Position numbers and translations under genes: made by a program. Source: Rhodobacterales bacterium (lineage in GTDB: Bacteria > Pseudomonadota > Alphaproteobacteria > Rhizobiales > Stappiaceae). Taken from it: a stretch of DNA of 64,000 nucleotides. The notes beneath the pieces are model-generated. The model saw only the letters and a program-made list of their open reading frames with translations. It was not told the DNA's origin and searched no databases. Location of the stretch: the NCBI GenBank assembly GCA_008107755.1, contig VIRH01000103.1:1-64000 (forward strand), written 5' to 3'. Positions 47,068-56,085 of the stretch are shown here, piece by piece; the first letter of the stretch is position 1; each line of letters begins with the position of its first letter.

Positions 47068-47556
47068 TTAGCGAAGATCGATGCGCATGACAAGCGCAGT
47101 CCCGTCTCCTCCACTGGCGCTGTAATAGCCCTTGCGCTGGCCGACTTCCTTGAAACCGAGGCTTCGGTAGAGAAGAACCGCGGTTTCATTGGCCGCATCC
47201 ACTTCCAGAAACAGGTGCTTGCAGCGTTCTCTGTAAAGGCGCCGAAGCCCTGCTTCCATGAGCTTCTTGCCGATGCCGCGTCCCCGCTGTCGGGGAGACA
47301 CCGCAACGGTGATCACCTCCGCCTCGTCTGCCGCCATGCGCAGAACGAGAAAGCCGAGCGGCGCCCTGGTGCCATAGGGGCTGGCGCGGCGGGCAACGAG
47401 AAAGATCGTCCCGTCCTGCGCCTTCATACGCGCTAGTTCCTGCGTGTTCCAGCTGTGCTTGAAGGAGGCTGAGTGGATGTCGGCAATCTTGGGCAGATCC
47501 TCGTCCAGCGCCTCTTCAACGACGGGGGGCTGGGTCCAGAACCACCAGAAACTCAT
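47068..47556 (-). CDS. rimI: Ribosomal protein S18-alanine N-acetyltransferase (RimI)
   Basis: GNAT enzyme of 162 aa. Acetyl-CoA loop QRGRGIGKKLM (about 90-100) and LEVDAANETAVLLYRSLGFKEVG (typical RimI) are present. It overlaps the tsaB stop by 4 nt and lies 8 nt before fur, so the genes are co-transcribed. RimI/TsaB pairing is very common. Confidence 0.93.
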   Translation of the reverse strand: MSFWWFWTQPPVVEEALDEDLPKIADIHSASFKHSWNTQELARMKAQDGTIFLVARRASPYGTRAPLGFLVLRMAADEAEVITVAVSPRQRGRGIGKKLMEAGLRRLYRERCKHLFLEVDAANETAVLLYRSLGFKEVGQRKGYYSASGGDGTALVMRIDLR

Positions 47557-48230
47557 TGCCGCTCAATCCTTCCCCTTGTCTGCGGGCTCGCATCAGGCGG
47601 CCGCAGATACAGCGGTGAGGGCGACGACCGTGCCGGATCCGCCGTCAGTCCCAGCTCCGCGACGTCGCGGATACCGGGAAAACCGCAGCGGGAAACGATC
47701 TGCTCCGGCGCTGCCCCCAGTTTCCCGGCGACGCTTTCGGCCGCCGAGCCTGCCAATCTTATGCCTCGGGGCAGGCAATTCGCAAGGTCGGACAAGGTCC
47801 GCACACCGGCATCACCGCACACCTCGCCATCGGCGGTAAATTGCTGGCAATAGACCTCTTCGCCCTTGCCGGTCAGCGCAACGAGAAGATCCGCACCACC
47901 GTCACTCGGTGCCGCCGCCCGCGCGATGGCGGCCAGCGTCGTGATGCCGACGACCGGTTTGCCGAGCACCAGACCGAAACCGCGCGCAACGGAAAGCCCC
48001 ACACGAAGCCCCGTGAAACTGCCCGGCCCGACCGTGACCACGACCCGGTCGAGATCCGAAAAGGCGGTGGAGGCTTCCGCCATGACCTCTCCGATCATGT
48101 CCATCAGCCGCTCTGCATGGCCCCGGCCGATTTCCTCGCCCACTTCCTCAAAGCAAGCGGTATCGGCCCCGTTGTCGAGGACAGCGGCGGCGCAATTGGC
48201 AAGAGACGTGTCGATGGCGAGAACGCGCAT
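47553..48230 (-). CDS. tsaB: tRNA threonylcarbamoyladenosine biosynthesis protein TsaB
   Basis: Partner of TsaD/TsaE in forming t6A37 of tRNA. The 225-aa product begins VLAIDTSLANCAAAVLD and carries the TVGPGSFTGLRVGLSVARGFGLVLG core, typical of TsaB. First gene of the tsaB-rimI-fur-plsC-miaB run. A 363-bp gene-free stretch with two striking palindromes lies upstream. Confidence 0.96.
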   Translation of the reverse strand: MRVLAIDTSLANCAAAVLDNGADTACFEEVGEEIGRGHAERLMDMIGEVMAEASTAFSDLDRVVVTVGPGSFTGLRVGLSVARGFGLVLGKPVVGITTLAAIARAAAPSDGGADLLVALTGKGEEVYCQQFTADGEVCGDAGVRTLSDLANCLPRGIRLAGSAAESVAGKLGAAPEQIVSRCGFPGIRDVAELGLTADPARSSPSPLYLRPPDASPQTRGRIERQ

Positions 48231-48293
48231 GGGGAACCGGATGGAGTTTTTTTCGAGTAGACGACCTACCCCGGCTGACCGCGAAAGTCGAGC

Positions 48294-48320
48294 CGCGCTT
48301 TGGACCTAAGTCCAAAGGCG
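48294..48320 (-). other. Stem-loop in the tsaB 5' region
   Basis: CTTTGGAC-CTAA-GTCCAAAG has 8-bp perfect arms (48298-48317); with one bulged G the stem can extend by four more pairs (CCGC/GCGG). It lies about 70-90 nt upstream of the tsaB start codon, within a likely 5' leader. Confidence 0.45.
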
Positions 48321-48416
48321 GGCTTGTGTTTCACACGGTCTGCTGGTTTGAAATGCGCCAATCTGAGGAAATCTCGAACGCATTGATCGCATTTGCCGCG
48401 AGCGACCGTTTCTCCA

Positions 48417-48434
48417 CTTGTCAGATCTGACAAG
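48417..48434. promoter_or_regulatory. 18-bp perfect palindrome, operator-like
   Basis: CTTGTCAGATCTGACAAG is a perfect palindrome with a core (CAGATCTG) like that of the LuxR-type tra boxes of rhizobia, and also resembling GntR-type TTGTC/GACAA half sites. It lies 187 bp upstream of the tsaB start. No luxR/luxI or gntR gene is in this window. Confidence 0.6.
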
Positions 48435-48535
48435 CTTTTCCCCGGCAACCGTATCGGCGCGTGCAGTCTCAGACTTCAGTACCGAGCACGCTGGAAGGCG
48501 CTGAAAAAGCGAAAGTCCCTGACTGGGTCTCGCTC

Positions 48536-48567
48536 AAATAAAAACGGCCCGACGATACCGCCGGGCC
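48536..48567 (-). terminator. Intrinsic terminator of the nfu gene
   Basis: On the minus strand GGCCCGGCG and CGTCGGGCC pair around GTAT (one G-U pair), followed by GTTTTTATTT. It lies 26 nt after the stop codon. Confidence 0.82.
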
Positions 48568-48593
48568 ATTTAAAGTTTCTCTTGAAATCCGGA

Positions 48594-49151
48594 TCAGATC
48601 GGACGGACTTCCTGAACTTCCGGCACGAAGTGGCGCAGAAGGTTCTGGATGCCGTGCTGCAGGGTCGCCGTCGACGACGGGCAGCCCGCACAGGCGCCGC
48701 GCATCGACAGGTAGACGATGCCTTCCTTGAAGCCCTTGAAGGTGATGTCGCCGCCGTCCTGGGCAACCGCGGGGCGCACCCGGGTTTCCAGAAGCTCCTT
48801 GATGGTGCTGACGGTTTCGGCATCGCTCGTTTCAAAGAACTCGCCGTCCTCGATGTCCTCGGCTTCGCCGGTCGCCATGACCGGCTGGCCGGACATGAAC
48901 TGTTCCATGATCACGCCGAGGATGGCCGGCTTCATGTGCTGCCAGTCCGTATCGTCCTTGGTCACCGTGACGAAGTCATGGCCGAAAAAGACTGCGACGA
49001 CGCCAGGGACATCGAAAAGCTTCTGCGCCAGCGGCGACGTGGCCGCATCCGCCCTTGAGCGGAAATCGTAGGTGCCTTCCGGCAGAACCACCCGTCCGGG
49101 CAGAAATTTCAGCGTCGCCGGGTTCGGTGTCGCTTCAGTTTGAATGAACAT
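48594..49151 (-). CDS. NifU-like Fe-S cluster scaffold (NfuA-type)
   Basis: A 185-aa Fe-S carrier. The N-terminal Nfu_N domain begins MFIQTEATPNPATLKFLPGR, and the C-terminal NifU domain has ELLETRVRPAVAQDGGDI and the cluster-binding CAGCPSS (CxxC). It is the mitochondrial/alphaproteobacterial NFU1 type. It is transcribed alone (own terminator) from the AT-richer 262-bp region upstream. Confidence 0.95.
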   Translation of the reverse strand: MFIQTEATPNPATLKFLPGRVVLPEGTYDFRSRADAATSPLAQKLFDVPGVVAVFFGHDFVTVTKDDTDWQHMKPAILGVIMEQFMSGQPVMATGEAEDIEDGEFFETSDAETVSTIKELLETRVRPAVAQDGGDITFKGFKEGIVYLSMRGACAGCPSSTATLQHGIQNLLRHFVPEVQEVRPI

Positions 49152-49413
49152 TTGCTTTGTCCTTGCGCAAATTCAACGCGCCCTCGTCGGCAGCATCCTG
49201 CGCCTCTCCTTCATCGCAAAACGCCGATGGATCTTTACTAACCCATCCGGGGCAAGTTTGGAACCGTTAAAAACTAGATAGGTTTCTTCGCCGCGCGATC
49301 AACCGCCGGCAGCGGAATTGGGGATTTATTCCTGAGTGTGAACCCGTAAATGAAGATGAACGCTCGCGTCGCGGACCGGTCTTCATGCAAGGAGGCACAG
49401 GCTCAGGCGTGCA

Positions 49414-49908
49414 TCAGGCAAGCGCCGCGATCGAATCATCATCCAGATTGCCGGGAACAATGGTCACCGGAATCGGGAATGTGCCCGCGGTCTTGCCGGC
49501 GATGGAAGACACAAGCGGCCCCGGCCCCTCGTTTCCCGAACTCGCGGCAAGAATCAGGATTGCGATATCCGCGTCCGCCTCGATCAGTTCAAGGATCTCT
49601 TCCGCTTTCGTCCCTTCCCTGATGACGCTCTCCGGTTCGGTTCGTGCCACGGACCGGATCCGCTCCGCCGCCTTTGCAAGGGCATTTTCAGCCTCTTCCT
49701 GGGCTTCGGCGCGCATGATGTCCTCGACACCGAGCCAGTGCTGGAAATCGCCCGGGGCAATGATGAAGACCAGAGTGACGACACCCCCGGTCCTGGCCGC
49801 CCGCTTGGCTGCATATACGATCGCCCTGTCGCACTCGGGCGTTTCATCGACCACGACCAGAAACTTCCGGCGGTGGCCTTCCTCGTTGCTTTTTCGAATA
49901 GCTACCAT
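49414..49908 (-). CDS. Universal stress protein, UspA family
   Basis: A 164-aa Usp-fold protein beginning MVAIRKSNEEGHRRKFLVVVDETPECDRAIVYAAKRAA. The C-terminal region has SSGNEGPGPLVSSIAGKTAGTFPIPVTIVPG; the nucleotide loop is not the classic G-x2-G-x9-GS, so ATP binding is uncertain. The start gives the family-like N-terminus; a longer frame is open upstream. Divergent from the diguanylate cyclase gene on the plus strand. Confidence 0.88.
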   Translation of the reverse strand: MVAIRKSNEEGHRRKFLVVVDETPECDRAIVYAAKRAARTGGVVTLVFIIAPGDFQHWLGVEDIMRAEAQEEAENALAKAAERIRSVARTEPESVIREGTKAEEILELIEADADIAILILAASSGNEGPGPLVSSIAGKTAGTFPIPVTIVPGNLDDDSIAALA

Positions 49909-50043
49909 GGGCGCATGCTGCCACCGGTCAGGGCGCATCGCAAGCGGCTAATTTCCGCTGATCACAGCCTCCCGAGACCTCGACTCCTGCACCAGCTGCG
50001 CCATATTAAGATGCCATTGGCCGAGAGCATGTGGAGATACGCC

Positions 50044-50814
50044 ATGCGGCATATTGACTGGTCCGCGACAGGACCAGCGCGCGTCTATGCACTGACCGCA
50101 GGCGGAACGGCATTCTGTATCGCCGTCGCGTTTGCCGTGGACAGCTTTTCCTTGTCGACGCTGACATGGCGCTGGGGCAGCGATCCGATCAAGAATCTCA
50201 TCATTCCGCTTCTGGTCGCGCCGCCGTTCTTCTTCATTCTCCTGAACAAGATGCGGCAACTTTCGATCGCGCATCGGGAACTCGCCGAACTTGCCGCGAC
50301 TGACAGCCTGACATCCATGCTGAACCGGCGCGCCTTCGGCGAAGTCGTCGAGGGCTATATCGAGCGCATGGCAAAGATCGCCGAGCGTCCGACCGATGCC
50401 CTGCTTGTCATCGACGTCGATCACTTCAAGGGTATCAACGACACCTTCGGACATGATATCGGCGATGATGCGCTTAAGCTGATTGCGCGAACAATCCGTT
50501 CGACGCTGACCGACACCGACCTTGCCGGCCGTCTTGGCGGAGAAGAATTCGCCATCTTCCTGCCGGGCAAATTGCCGGAGCAGGTCTCGCGGACCGCGGA
50601 GACCATGAGAGCGGCGATCGACAGCCTGAAATTCCAGCCCGAAGACCGGCCGCATCCACTTTCCATCAGCATCGGCGGCATCATTTTCAAAGAGACCCTG
50701 AGCTTCAGGGACCTCTATCGCCAGGCCGACAAGCAGCTCTACTTTGCCAAGAACAACGGTCGCAACCGCGTCGAACTCGACATGATCGGCGGCGAAATGC
50801 CGGGGCGGATCTGA
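50044..50814 (+). CDS. Membrane GGDEF diguanylate cyclase without I-site
   Basis: A 256-aa protein: two N-terminal membrane helices (VYALTAGGTAFCIAVAFAV and LIIPLLVAPPFFFILL), then a GGDEF domain with IDVDHFKGINDTFGHDIG and active site LGGEEF. At the I-site position the residues read TDTD instead of RxxD, so product inhibition is probably lost. Start ATG 50044 has GGAG 7 nt upstream; earlier in-frame ATGs exist without one. It may have no cytosolic or periplasmic sensory domain beyond the short membrane part. Confidence 0.93.
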   Translation: MRHIDWSATGPARVYALTAGGTAFCIAVAFAVDSFSLSTLTWRWGSDPIKNLIIPLLVAPPFFFILLNKMRQLSIAHRELAELAATDSLTSMLNRRAFGEVVEGYIERMAKIAERPTDALLVIDVDHFKGINDTFGHDIGDDALKLIARTIRSTLTDTDLAGRLGGEEFAIFLPGKLPEQVSRTAETMRAAIDSLKFQPEDRPHPLSISIGGIIFKETLSFRDLYRQADKQLYFAKNNGRNRVELDMIGGEMPGRI

Positions 50815-50824
50815 CCGGGGAATG

Positions 50825-50854
50825 GTGCGGCGGAAGCTGTCCGCCGCACGTCTT
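50825..50854 (+). terminator. Terminator candidate after the GGDEF gene
   Basis: GTGCGGCGGA-AGCTG-TCCGCCGCAC has a perfect 10-bp stem, followed by GTCTTTG. It lies 11 nt past the stop codon, between this gene and the convergent hslU. Confidence 0.6.
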
Positions 50855-50901
50855 TGCAGGGCCGTTCGTCCTGGGCGGACAGAAGGCCCGGGGCCGCGCC
50901 C

Positions 50902-52206
50902 CTAAAGAATGAACTTCGACAGATCGACGTTCTTGGCGAGATCGCCGATATTTTCCCGGACGAACTCACCGGTGATCTCGACCGCCTCACCGCCTCGGTC
51001 AGGCGCCGTGAACGAGATCTCATCGAGGATCCTCTCCATGACGGTCTGCAACCGGCGCGCGCCGATGTTCTCGACAGACGAGTTGAGGTCGACAGCAACG
51101 GAGGCGATTTCCTCGATCGCGTCGTCGGTGAAAGACAGCTCCAGATCTTCCGTCTTCATCAAGGCAATATACTGCTTGATCAGGCTGGCTTCCGGCTCAG
51201 TCAGGATGGCGCGGAAGTCCTCCTTCGTCAGGGCCCTCAGCTCGACGCGAATCGGCAGGCGGCCCTGAAGCTCCGGAAGAAGGTCGGAGGGTTTCGCCAC
51301 ATGGAACGCGCCCGATGCAATGAAGAGGATGTGGTCGGTCTTGACCGGGCCGTGCTTGGTGGAAACCACCGTGCCCTCGATCAGAGGCAGCAGGTCGCGC
51401 TGGACGCCTTCGCGGGAAACATCGCCGCCGGAACGGCCTTCGCGCGCGCAGATCTTGTCGATCTCGTCCAGGAAGACGATCCCTGAGTTCTCCACCAGCG
51501 AGATGGCGTCCTCAGCCAGCTTGTCCTCATCGAGCAGCTTGTCGGATTCCTCGTTGATGAGGAGATCGTAGCTTTCCTTGACCGTGGTGCGCTTGGTCTT
51601 GGTCTGACCGCCGAAGGCCTTGCCGAGAAGATCCGACACGTTCATCACGCCAACGCTGGCGCCCGGCATGCCCGGAAGATCGAAGCTGGGCATTTGCGCC
51701 TGGGCACGGACTTCCACCTCGATTTCCTTATCGTCCATTTCGCCGTCGCGCAGCTTGGTCCGGAAGCTGTCGCGGGTCGCCGGGCTGGCATTCTTGCCGA
51801 CCAGTGCGTCCAGCACGCGTTCTTCAGCCAGAACATGCGCCTTGGCCTTGACCGCCTCGCGCTTCTGGTCGCGGACGAGCGACAGGCCCGCCTCCACAAG
51901 ATCGCGGATGATCTGCTCCACGTCGCGGCCGACATAGCCGACCTCGGTGAATTTGGTCGCCTCGACCTTCGAGAACGGCGCATTGGCGAGCTTTGCCAGG
52001 CGACGGGAAATTTCCGTCTTGCCGACGCCCGTCGGCCCGATCATCAGGATGTTCTTCGGCAGAACTTCCTCGCGCATGTCGCCTTGCAGTTGCTGACGCC
52101 GCCAGCGGTTGCGCAGGGCAATCGCCACGGCGCGCTTGGCATCCTTCTGGCCGACAATGTAGCGATCCAGTTCTGAAACAATCTCACGCGGAGAAAAATC
52201 GGTCAT
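50902..52206 (-). CDS. hslU: HslU, ATPase subunit of the HslVU protease
   Basis: AAA+ unfoldase of 434 aa. Begins with [20 protein letters not shown], Walker A GPTGVGKT at 57-64, [13 protein letters not shown], Walker [12 protein letters not shown], and the C-terminal motif ending DLSKFIL that docks into HslV. Complete. Its start overlaps the end of a GNAT gene by four bases, so it is translationally coupled to an acetyltransferase rather than directly to hslV. Confidence 0.98.
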   Translation of the reverse strand: MTDFSPREIVSELDRYIVGQKDAKRAVAIALRNRWRRQQLQGDMREEVLPKNILMIGPTGVGKTEISRRLAKLANAPFSKVEATKFTEVGYVGRDVEQIIRDLVEAGLSLVRDQKREAVKAKAHVLAEERVLDALVGKNASPATRDSFRTKLRDGEMDDKEIEVEVRAQAQMPSFDLPGMPGASVGVMNVSDLLGKAFGGQTKTKRTTVKESYDLLINEESDKLLDEDKLAEDAISLVENSGIVFLDEIDKICAREGRSGGDVSREGVQRDLLPLIEGTVVSTKHGPVKTDHILFIASGAFHVAKPSDLLPELQGRLPIRVELRALTKEDFRAILTEPEASLIKQYIALMKTEDLELSFTDDAIEEIASVAVDLNSSVENIGARRLQTVMERILDEISFTAPDRGGEAVEITGEFVRENIGDLAKNVDLSKFIL

Positions 52207-52727
52207 TCTTCAGACACGCCTTCCGTCACTTTGTGTTCCATGAGCAGACAATCTTCCGGTTCTCCGGGGAGTTTTTCGATCTCCTGAAATCCGGCTTTCC
52301 GGTAGGCCCTGACAGCCCGCAGGTTAGCCGGGTCGGGGTCGATGATGATCCGCCGATGCCCTTCCTGCCGCAGCTTTCGGACAAATTCCTGCAATACTCT
52401 TGTTCCCGTCCCCCTGGAGAGCCGCTCGCTGTCCGCGATCGACAGATCAACGCCAACGGCGTCTGTCGGCAGCCACTCCAGCCAGGGGTTTTCTTCAACC
52501 CATCGGGTTCCCAACTGGTGCCTGACGAACCAGACCTGGATGTAACCAGCGTCCTCGCCGTCTACAATGAAGATGAAAGGGCGCGTGGTGTCGCGTCCCT
52601 CGATCATGTCCCTGACATAGCCCAGTTCGGTTTCCGGTTCGCCCCACCACTCGCGCCAGTGCGGTCTTTCCATCCATTTCCCGAGGACGGAGAGATCGGC
52701 CGGAACGACGGGGCGAAACGAGATCAT
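52203..52727 (-). CDS. GNAT acetyltransferase between hslV and hslU
   Basis: A 174-aa acetyltransferase resembling aminoglycoside 6'-N-acetyltransferase/YkkB-like GNATs. N-terminal [26 protein letters not shown] and WFVRHQ; acetyl-CoA loop [30 protein letters not shown] at the C-terminus. It lies 6 nt after hslV and overlaps hslU (ATGA), forming a tight hslV-GNAT-hslU operon. Substrate is unknown; it might acetylate a protein N-terminus, a small metabolite or an antibiotic. Resistance is possible but not shown. Confidence 0.9.
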   Translation of the reverse strand: MISFRPVVPADLSVLGKWMERPHWREWWGEPETELGYVRDMIEGRDTTRPFIFIVDGEDAGYIQVWFVRHQLGTRWVEENPWLEWLPTDAVGVDLSIADSERLSRGTGTRVLQEFVRKLRQEGHRRIIIDPDPANLRAVRAYRKAGFQEIEKLPGEPEDCLLMEHKVTEGVSEE

Positions 52728-52733
52728 TGTTCC

Positions 52734-53294
52734 TCAGTCCACCGTATCGAGGGTCTCGACGGTCACGGAATTGTTGGTGTAGACGCAGATTTCGGCGGCA
52801 ACCGCCATGGCCTTGCGGGCGATGCTTTCGGCGTCGTAATCCGTCTCGGCAAGCGCCCGGGCGGCGGCAAGTGCATAGTTGCCGCCGGAGCCGATGCCCA
52901 TCATGCCCCCTTCCGGCTCCAGCACGTCGCCGGTTCCGGTCAGGACCAGGGAAACGTTCTTGTCGGCCACCAGCATCATCGCCTCGAGCCGGCGCAGATA
53001 ACGGTCGGTCCGCCAGTCCTTTGCCAGCTCGACACAGGCCCGCATCAGCTGACTGGGATATTGCTCGAGCTTGGCTTCCAGCCGTTCGAACAGGGTAAAG
53101 GCGTCTGCGGTCGCTCCGGCAAAGCCGGCGATCACGTCGCCCCTTGCAAGGGGCCGCACCTTGCGGGCGGTGTGTTTGATGACCGTCTGGCCGAGAGAGA
53201 CCTGACCGTCGCCGGCAATGACGACCTTGCCGCCCTTGCGCACCATCATGATCGTCGTACCGTGCCAGACGGCCGGTTCGCGCGTTTCGCTCAT
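52734..53294 (-). CDS. hslV: HslV, proteolytic subunit of the HslVU protease
   Basis: Threonine protease of 186 aa. The active Thr is in [26 protein letters not shown] (Thr13), so a 12-residue N-terminal propeptide must be removed. HTARKVRPL and the [16 protein letters not shown] motif complete it. A probable RpoH promoter with the same spacing as at dnaK lies just upstream. First gene of hslV-GNAT-hslU. Confidence 0.97.
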   Translation of the reverse strand: MSETREPAVWHGTTIMMVRKGGKVVIAGDGQVSLGQTVIKHTARKVRPLARGDVIAGFAGATADAFTLFERLEAKLEQYPSQLMRACVELAKDWRTDRYLRRLEAMMLVADKNVSLVLTGTGDVLEPEGGMMGIGSGGNYALAAARALAETDYDAESIARKAMAVAAEICVYTNNSVTVETLDTVD

Positions 53295-53328
53295 CTATTC
53301 CTCATAAGCTTTCGAATTCGTCGAGGCT

Positions 53329-53359
53329 CTATGTAGGCGGCATTTGCGGCTTTTCCAAG
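53329..53359 (-). promoter_or_regulatory. Probable RpoH (sigma-32) promoter of hslV
   Basis: On the minus strand CTTGGA (53354-53359) is followed by 17 nt and CTACATAG (53329-53336). The two elements match the alphaproteobacterial heat-shock consensus (CTTGAA-N-CYTATNT) closely, and the spacing equals that at dnaK. Confidence 0.7.
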
Positions 53360-53412
53360 CGTAGAGCCCGGGAGCCGCCCTGACCAACCGCCACGAAGGA
53401 CTGCCGGCGACG

Positions 53413-53988
53413 TCACCGCGCCATGTGCAGCCGTGCAGTGCGGATCAGCGCTTCGGTCAGCTTTTCAAGCTGCCCGGACACGCGCTCGTCCACGAGATTG
53501 CCCTTTTCGTCAAACGCGTTTGCGGCCTTCTGGATCGCGACCATTTGCGGCAGAACCGATGCGCCGAGCCCGACTTCGAGGATCGTCCGCATTCCGATGA
53601 GCCCGCGCATGCCGCCAAACCCTCCCGGGGACGCCGCACCGAGGGCGAAGATACGGTTCTTGTAGGCATCGCTCGGATCGCTGACGCGGCTGATCCAGTC
53701 GAGCGTGTTTTTCAGAAGCGGTGTCACGCCCGCGTTGTATTCCGGGCAGGCGATGAAGACCGCATCCTGGGAGGTGAACAGCCTGTGCAGCTTTCTGGCA
53801 TTTTCCGGAACGCCGCTGCTGTCCTCGAGATCGCCGTCATAAATCGGAAGCGCATAATCCTTCAGCGAGACATGCGTGACGTCGGCATCGAGGATCGCCA
53901 GCTGCTTTGCCGCGAGCGCAGCCAGCATGCGATTGTAGGAGCCGCCTCGGGTGGAGCCGGAAAAGACGAGTATTTTCGGATTTCTCAT
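53413..53988 (-). CDS. NADPH-dependent FMN reductase family protein
   Basis: A 191-aa flavodoxin-fold flavoprotein. The FMN-binding motif GSTRGGSYNR (about 10-19), the PEYNAGVTPLLKNTLDWISR stretch and AASPGGFGGMRGL are those of the YLR011w/ChrR-type NAD(P)H:quinone or chromate reductases. Could reduce quinones, FMN or azo dyes. Located between hslV and the methyltransferase gene, same strand, 53 nt after the latter's end. Confidence 0.92.
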   Translation of the reverse strand: MRNPKILVFSGSTRGGSYNRMLAALAAKQLAILDADVTHVSLKDYALPIYDGDLEDSSGVPENARKLHRLFTSQDAVFIACPEYNAGVTPLLKNTLDWISRVSDPSDAYKNRIFALGAASPGGFGGMRGLIGMRTILEVGLGASVLPQMVAIQKAANAFDEKGNLVDERVSGQLEKLTEALIRTARLHMAR

Positions 53989-54041
53989 TCAAGGCCTCCC
54001 GATCATGTTCAAATATGTATGGCGACAGACCTGGACGCGGA

Positions 54042-54695
54042 TCAATGACCCTTGCGGTAGACCCAGACGCGTGCGGGCGGCAGGTTCTTCCAGACCCAGT
54101 CGGAACTATGGACGGCCACGCCCGGTCCGTCCGGTTTGACCGGTGCAGCCAGACCATAGGAAAACTGAATGAAGGGAGCGCCCGGCTTCAGAAGCTCCAG
54201 GGCTTCTGCCAGAAGCGCCTTTCGCACCGGTTCGGGGCGCGTCAGCAGCGGCAGAGAGGAGACGATCCCGTCAAGCACGGGAGCGTCGGAAGAGCTTTTC
54301 TCCAGAAACCCGCCATGCTGCGACAGGCTCTTTCCAAGTGCATAGGCATCGCCCTGCAGCACACTCATTCCCGGATAGCGGCGTGCAAGAAGCGCGCAGA
54401 AATCCGGGCTGTATTCGATCAGGTTGAGCTGCTTGTGGCCGAAACCGCGCTCCAGAAGAGCCTTGGTGACCACGCCCGTTCCCGGGCCGAGCTCGACCAC
54501 CTGCGAATGCGGACGCGGGGTGAGAAAGGAGGCCATCCTGGCTGCGAGATCCGGGCCGGACGGGGTCACTGCGCCCGTGCGAAGCGGGTTCTGCGCCCAC
54601 GACCGGATGAATTTCATCTCGTCCAGGACCTTGGCACGCACGCCGCCCGCCCTTGCAAACTTTTCCCGAAGGGAACCACCACTGCGTTTCAGCAT
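54042..54695 (-). CDS. pmtA: Phospholipid N-methyltransferase-like protein (PmtA family)
   Basis: SAM-dependent methyltransferase of 217 aa, of the Rhodobacter/Rhizobium PmtA kind that methylates phosphatidylethanolamine toward phosphatidylcholine. Motif I VVELGPGTGVVTKALLERGF, acidic loop LIEYSPDFCALLARRYP, and the late VSSLPLLTRPEPVRKALLAEALELLKPG fit. The dnaJ-pmtA neighbourhood is found in related genomes. Only one SAM motif set is present. Other small-molecule methyltransferases are possible. Confidence 0.82.
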   Translation of the reverse strand: MLKRSGGSLREKFARAGGVRAKVLDEMKFIRSWAQNPLRTGAVTPSGPDLAARMASFLTPRPHSQVVELGPGTGVVTKALLERGFGHKQLNLIEYSPDFCALLARRYPGMSVLQGDAYALGKSLSQHGGFLEKSSSDAPVLDGIVSSLPLLTRPEPVRKALLAEALELLKPGAPFIQFSYGLAAPVKPDGPGVAVHSSDWVWKNLPPARVWVYRKGH

Positions 54696-54762
54696 CTTAC
54701 CTCATCCGTGACCGGCTTGAATATAAGAGGAAATACAGCGTGTTACCATGGCCCGAGCCCCC

Positions 54763-55899
54763 TTATGCCCCGAGATTGTCGATAAAGTCCTTCACCTTCG
54801 AAAAGAACCCTGCGGATTCAGGGTGATTTTCGCCGGAGGATTCCATCTCGAACTCGGCGAGCAGTTCTCGCTGGCGCTTTGTCAGGTTGGTCGGCGTTTC
54901 GACCGTCACCTGAATATACATGTCGCCATGCTGGCTGGACCGCATCACCGGCATGCCCTTGCCGCGCAGCCGGAACTGCTTTCCGGTCTGCGTGCCCTCG
55001 GGCACCTTGACCCTGCTGGTCGCGCCTTCGACGGTCGGCACGTCGAACTGGCCGCCGAGGGTCGCCGTCGACATGGATATCGGCACACGGCAGTAAAGGT
55101 CGGCACCGTCGCGCTGGAACAGCTCATGCGGTCGGATCGACAGGAAGATGTAGAGATCGCCCGCCGGACCACCGCGCACGCCCGCTTCGCCCTCGCCCGC
55201 AAGACGGATACGCGTTCCGTCTTCGATGCCGGCCGGGATATTCACCGACAGCGTCCGCTCCTGCGTCTTGCGGCCGGAGCCGCCACAGCTGTCGCACGGG
55301 TCGGTGATGACCTGACCGCGACCCTGACAGCTCGGACAGGTCCGCTCCAGCGTGAAGAAGCCCTGCGCTGCCCGCACCCGGCCCGCTCCGCCGCAAGTGC
55401 GGCAGGTGGTCGGGCTGGTTCCCGGCTTGGCGCCGGATCCGGAACAGGTGTCACAGGTGATGCTGGTTGGCACCTCGACCTCGACGGTCTTGCCCGAATA
55501 GGCGTCTTCCAGCGTGATATCGAGATTGTAGCGCAGGTCGGCGCCGCGCTCGCGACCGCCAGAGCGGCGTCCACCGCCGCCTCCCATGCCGAAGAATTCC
55601 TCGAAAATATCCGACATGGTGGAGGAGAAATCATGCGCGCCGGCACCGCCGCGCCCGCCAAATCCACCGTTTTCGAAGGCCGCATGGCCGAACCGGTCGT
55701 AAGCCGCCCGCTTCTGCTCGTCCTTCAGCGTATCGTAGGCTTCGTTGACTTCCTTGAACTTGGCTTCCGCTTCCGCGTCGCCCGGGTTACGGTCGGGGTG
55801 GAACTGCATCGCCATCTTGCGATACGCGCTTTTCAGCGTCTTTCCGTCCGCTTCACGCGAAACACCCAGCACCTCGTAGAAATCACGTTTCGACATCAA
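54763..55899 (-). CDS. dnaJ: Chaperone DnaJ
   Basis: Hsp40 co-chaperone of 378 aa. J-domain with HPD in FHPDRNPGD near residue 33; a Gly-rich segment ([18 protein letters not shown]); four zinc repeats ([32 protein letters not shown]); C-terminal substrate domain. Complete. It follows dnaK with a perfect hairpin in the 186-nt gap. Confidence 0.98.
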   Translation of the reverse strand: MMSKRDFYEVLGVSREADGKTLKSAYRKMAMQFHPDRNPGDAEAEAKFKEVNEAYDTLKDEQKRAAYDRFGHAAFENGGFGGRGGAGAHDFSSTMSDIFEEFFGMGGGGGRRSGGRERGADLRYNLDITLEDAYSGKTVEVEVPTSITCDTCSGSGAKPGTSPTTCRTCGGAGRVRAAQGFFTLERTCPSCQGRGQVITDPCDSCGGSGRKTQERTLSVNIPAGIEDGTRIRLAGEGEAGVRGGPAGDLYIFLSIRPHELFQRDGADLYCRVPISMSTATLGGQFDVPTVEGATSRVKVPEGTQTGKQFRLRGKGMPVMRSSQHGDMYIQVTVETPTNLTKRQRELLAEFEMESSGENHPESAGFFSKVKDFIDNLGA

Positions 55900-56051
55900 G
55901 ATCTTCCGGTCTTGTTGTTGCGCCGCCGGTGGAGAAGTGCAATCCGGTCAATTCCGTCAAACTGAACTCTCCCTCCTCAAATACGGCGAAAGCGCCGGGC
56001 ACAGGAGCCCTTTTCATCGGGCATGCAAGCAACCGGCGCCGGGAAATTGAC

Positions 56052-56074
56052 GGCCAGCCGGTTTTCGGCTGGCC
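56052..56074 (-). terminator. Perfect hairpin between dnaK and dnaJ
   Basis: GGCCAGCCG and CGGCTGGCC pair (9 bp) around a 5-nt loop, 12 nt past the dnaK stop codon. The following sequence (GTCAATTTCC) is only mildly U-rich. This may be a partial terminator that keeps DnaJ below DnaK, or an RNase protection hairpin. Confidence 0.6.
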
Positions 56075-56085
56075 GCGGTCATGCA

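Larger units (their letters stand above)
48231..48593. other. Gene-free stretch upstream of tsaB
   Basis: No coding region is supported. It holds, from left to right: a hairpin-forming repeat (48299-48316), an 18-bp perfect palindrome (48417-48434), and the terminator of the nfu gene (48536-48567). The rest is probably the tsaB promoter region, in which I do not see unambiguous -35/-10 boxes. Confidence 0.7.

Noticed and set aside
48231..48593. tRNA or small protein gene in the gap upstream of tsaB
   Set aside because: No cloverleaf with a T-loop GTTCGA motif and no open frame with a ribosome site was found.
52203..52727. Calling the GNAT an aminoglycoside-resistance gene
   Set aside because: Similarity is to the wider AAC(6')-like GNAT fold only; the operon context points to another role.
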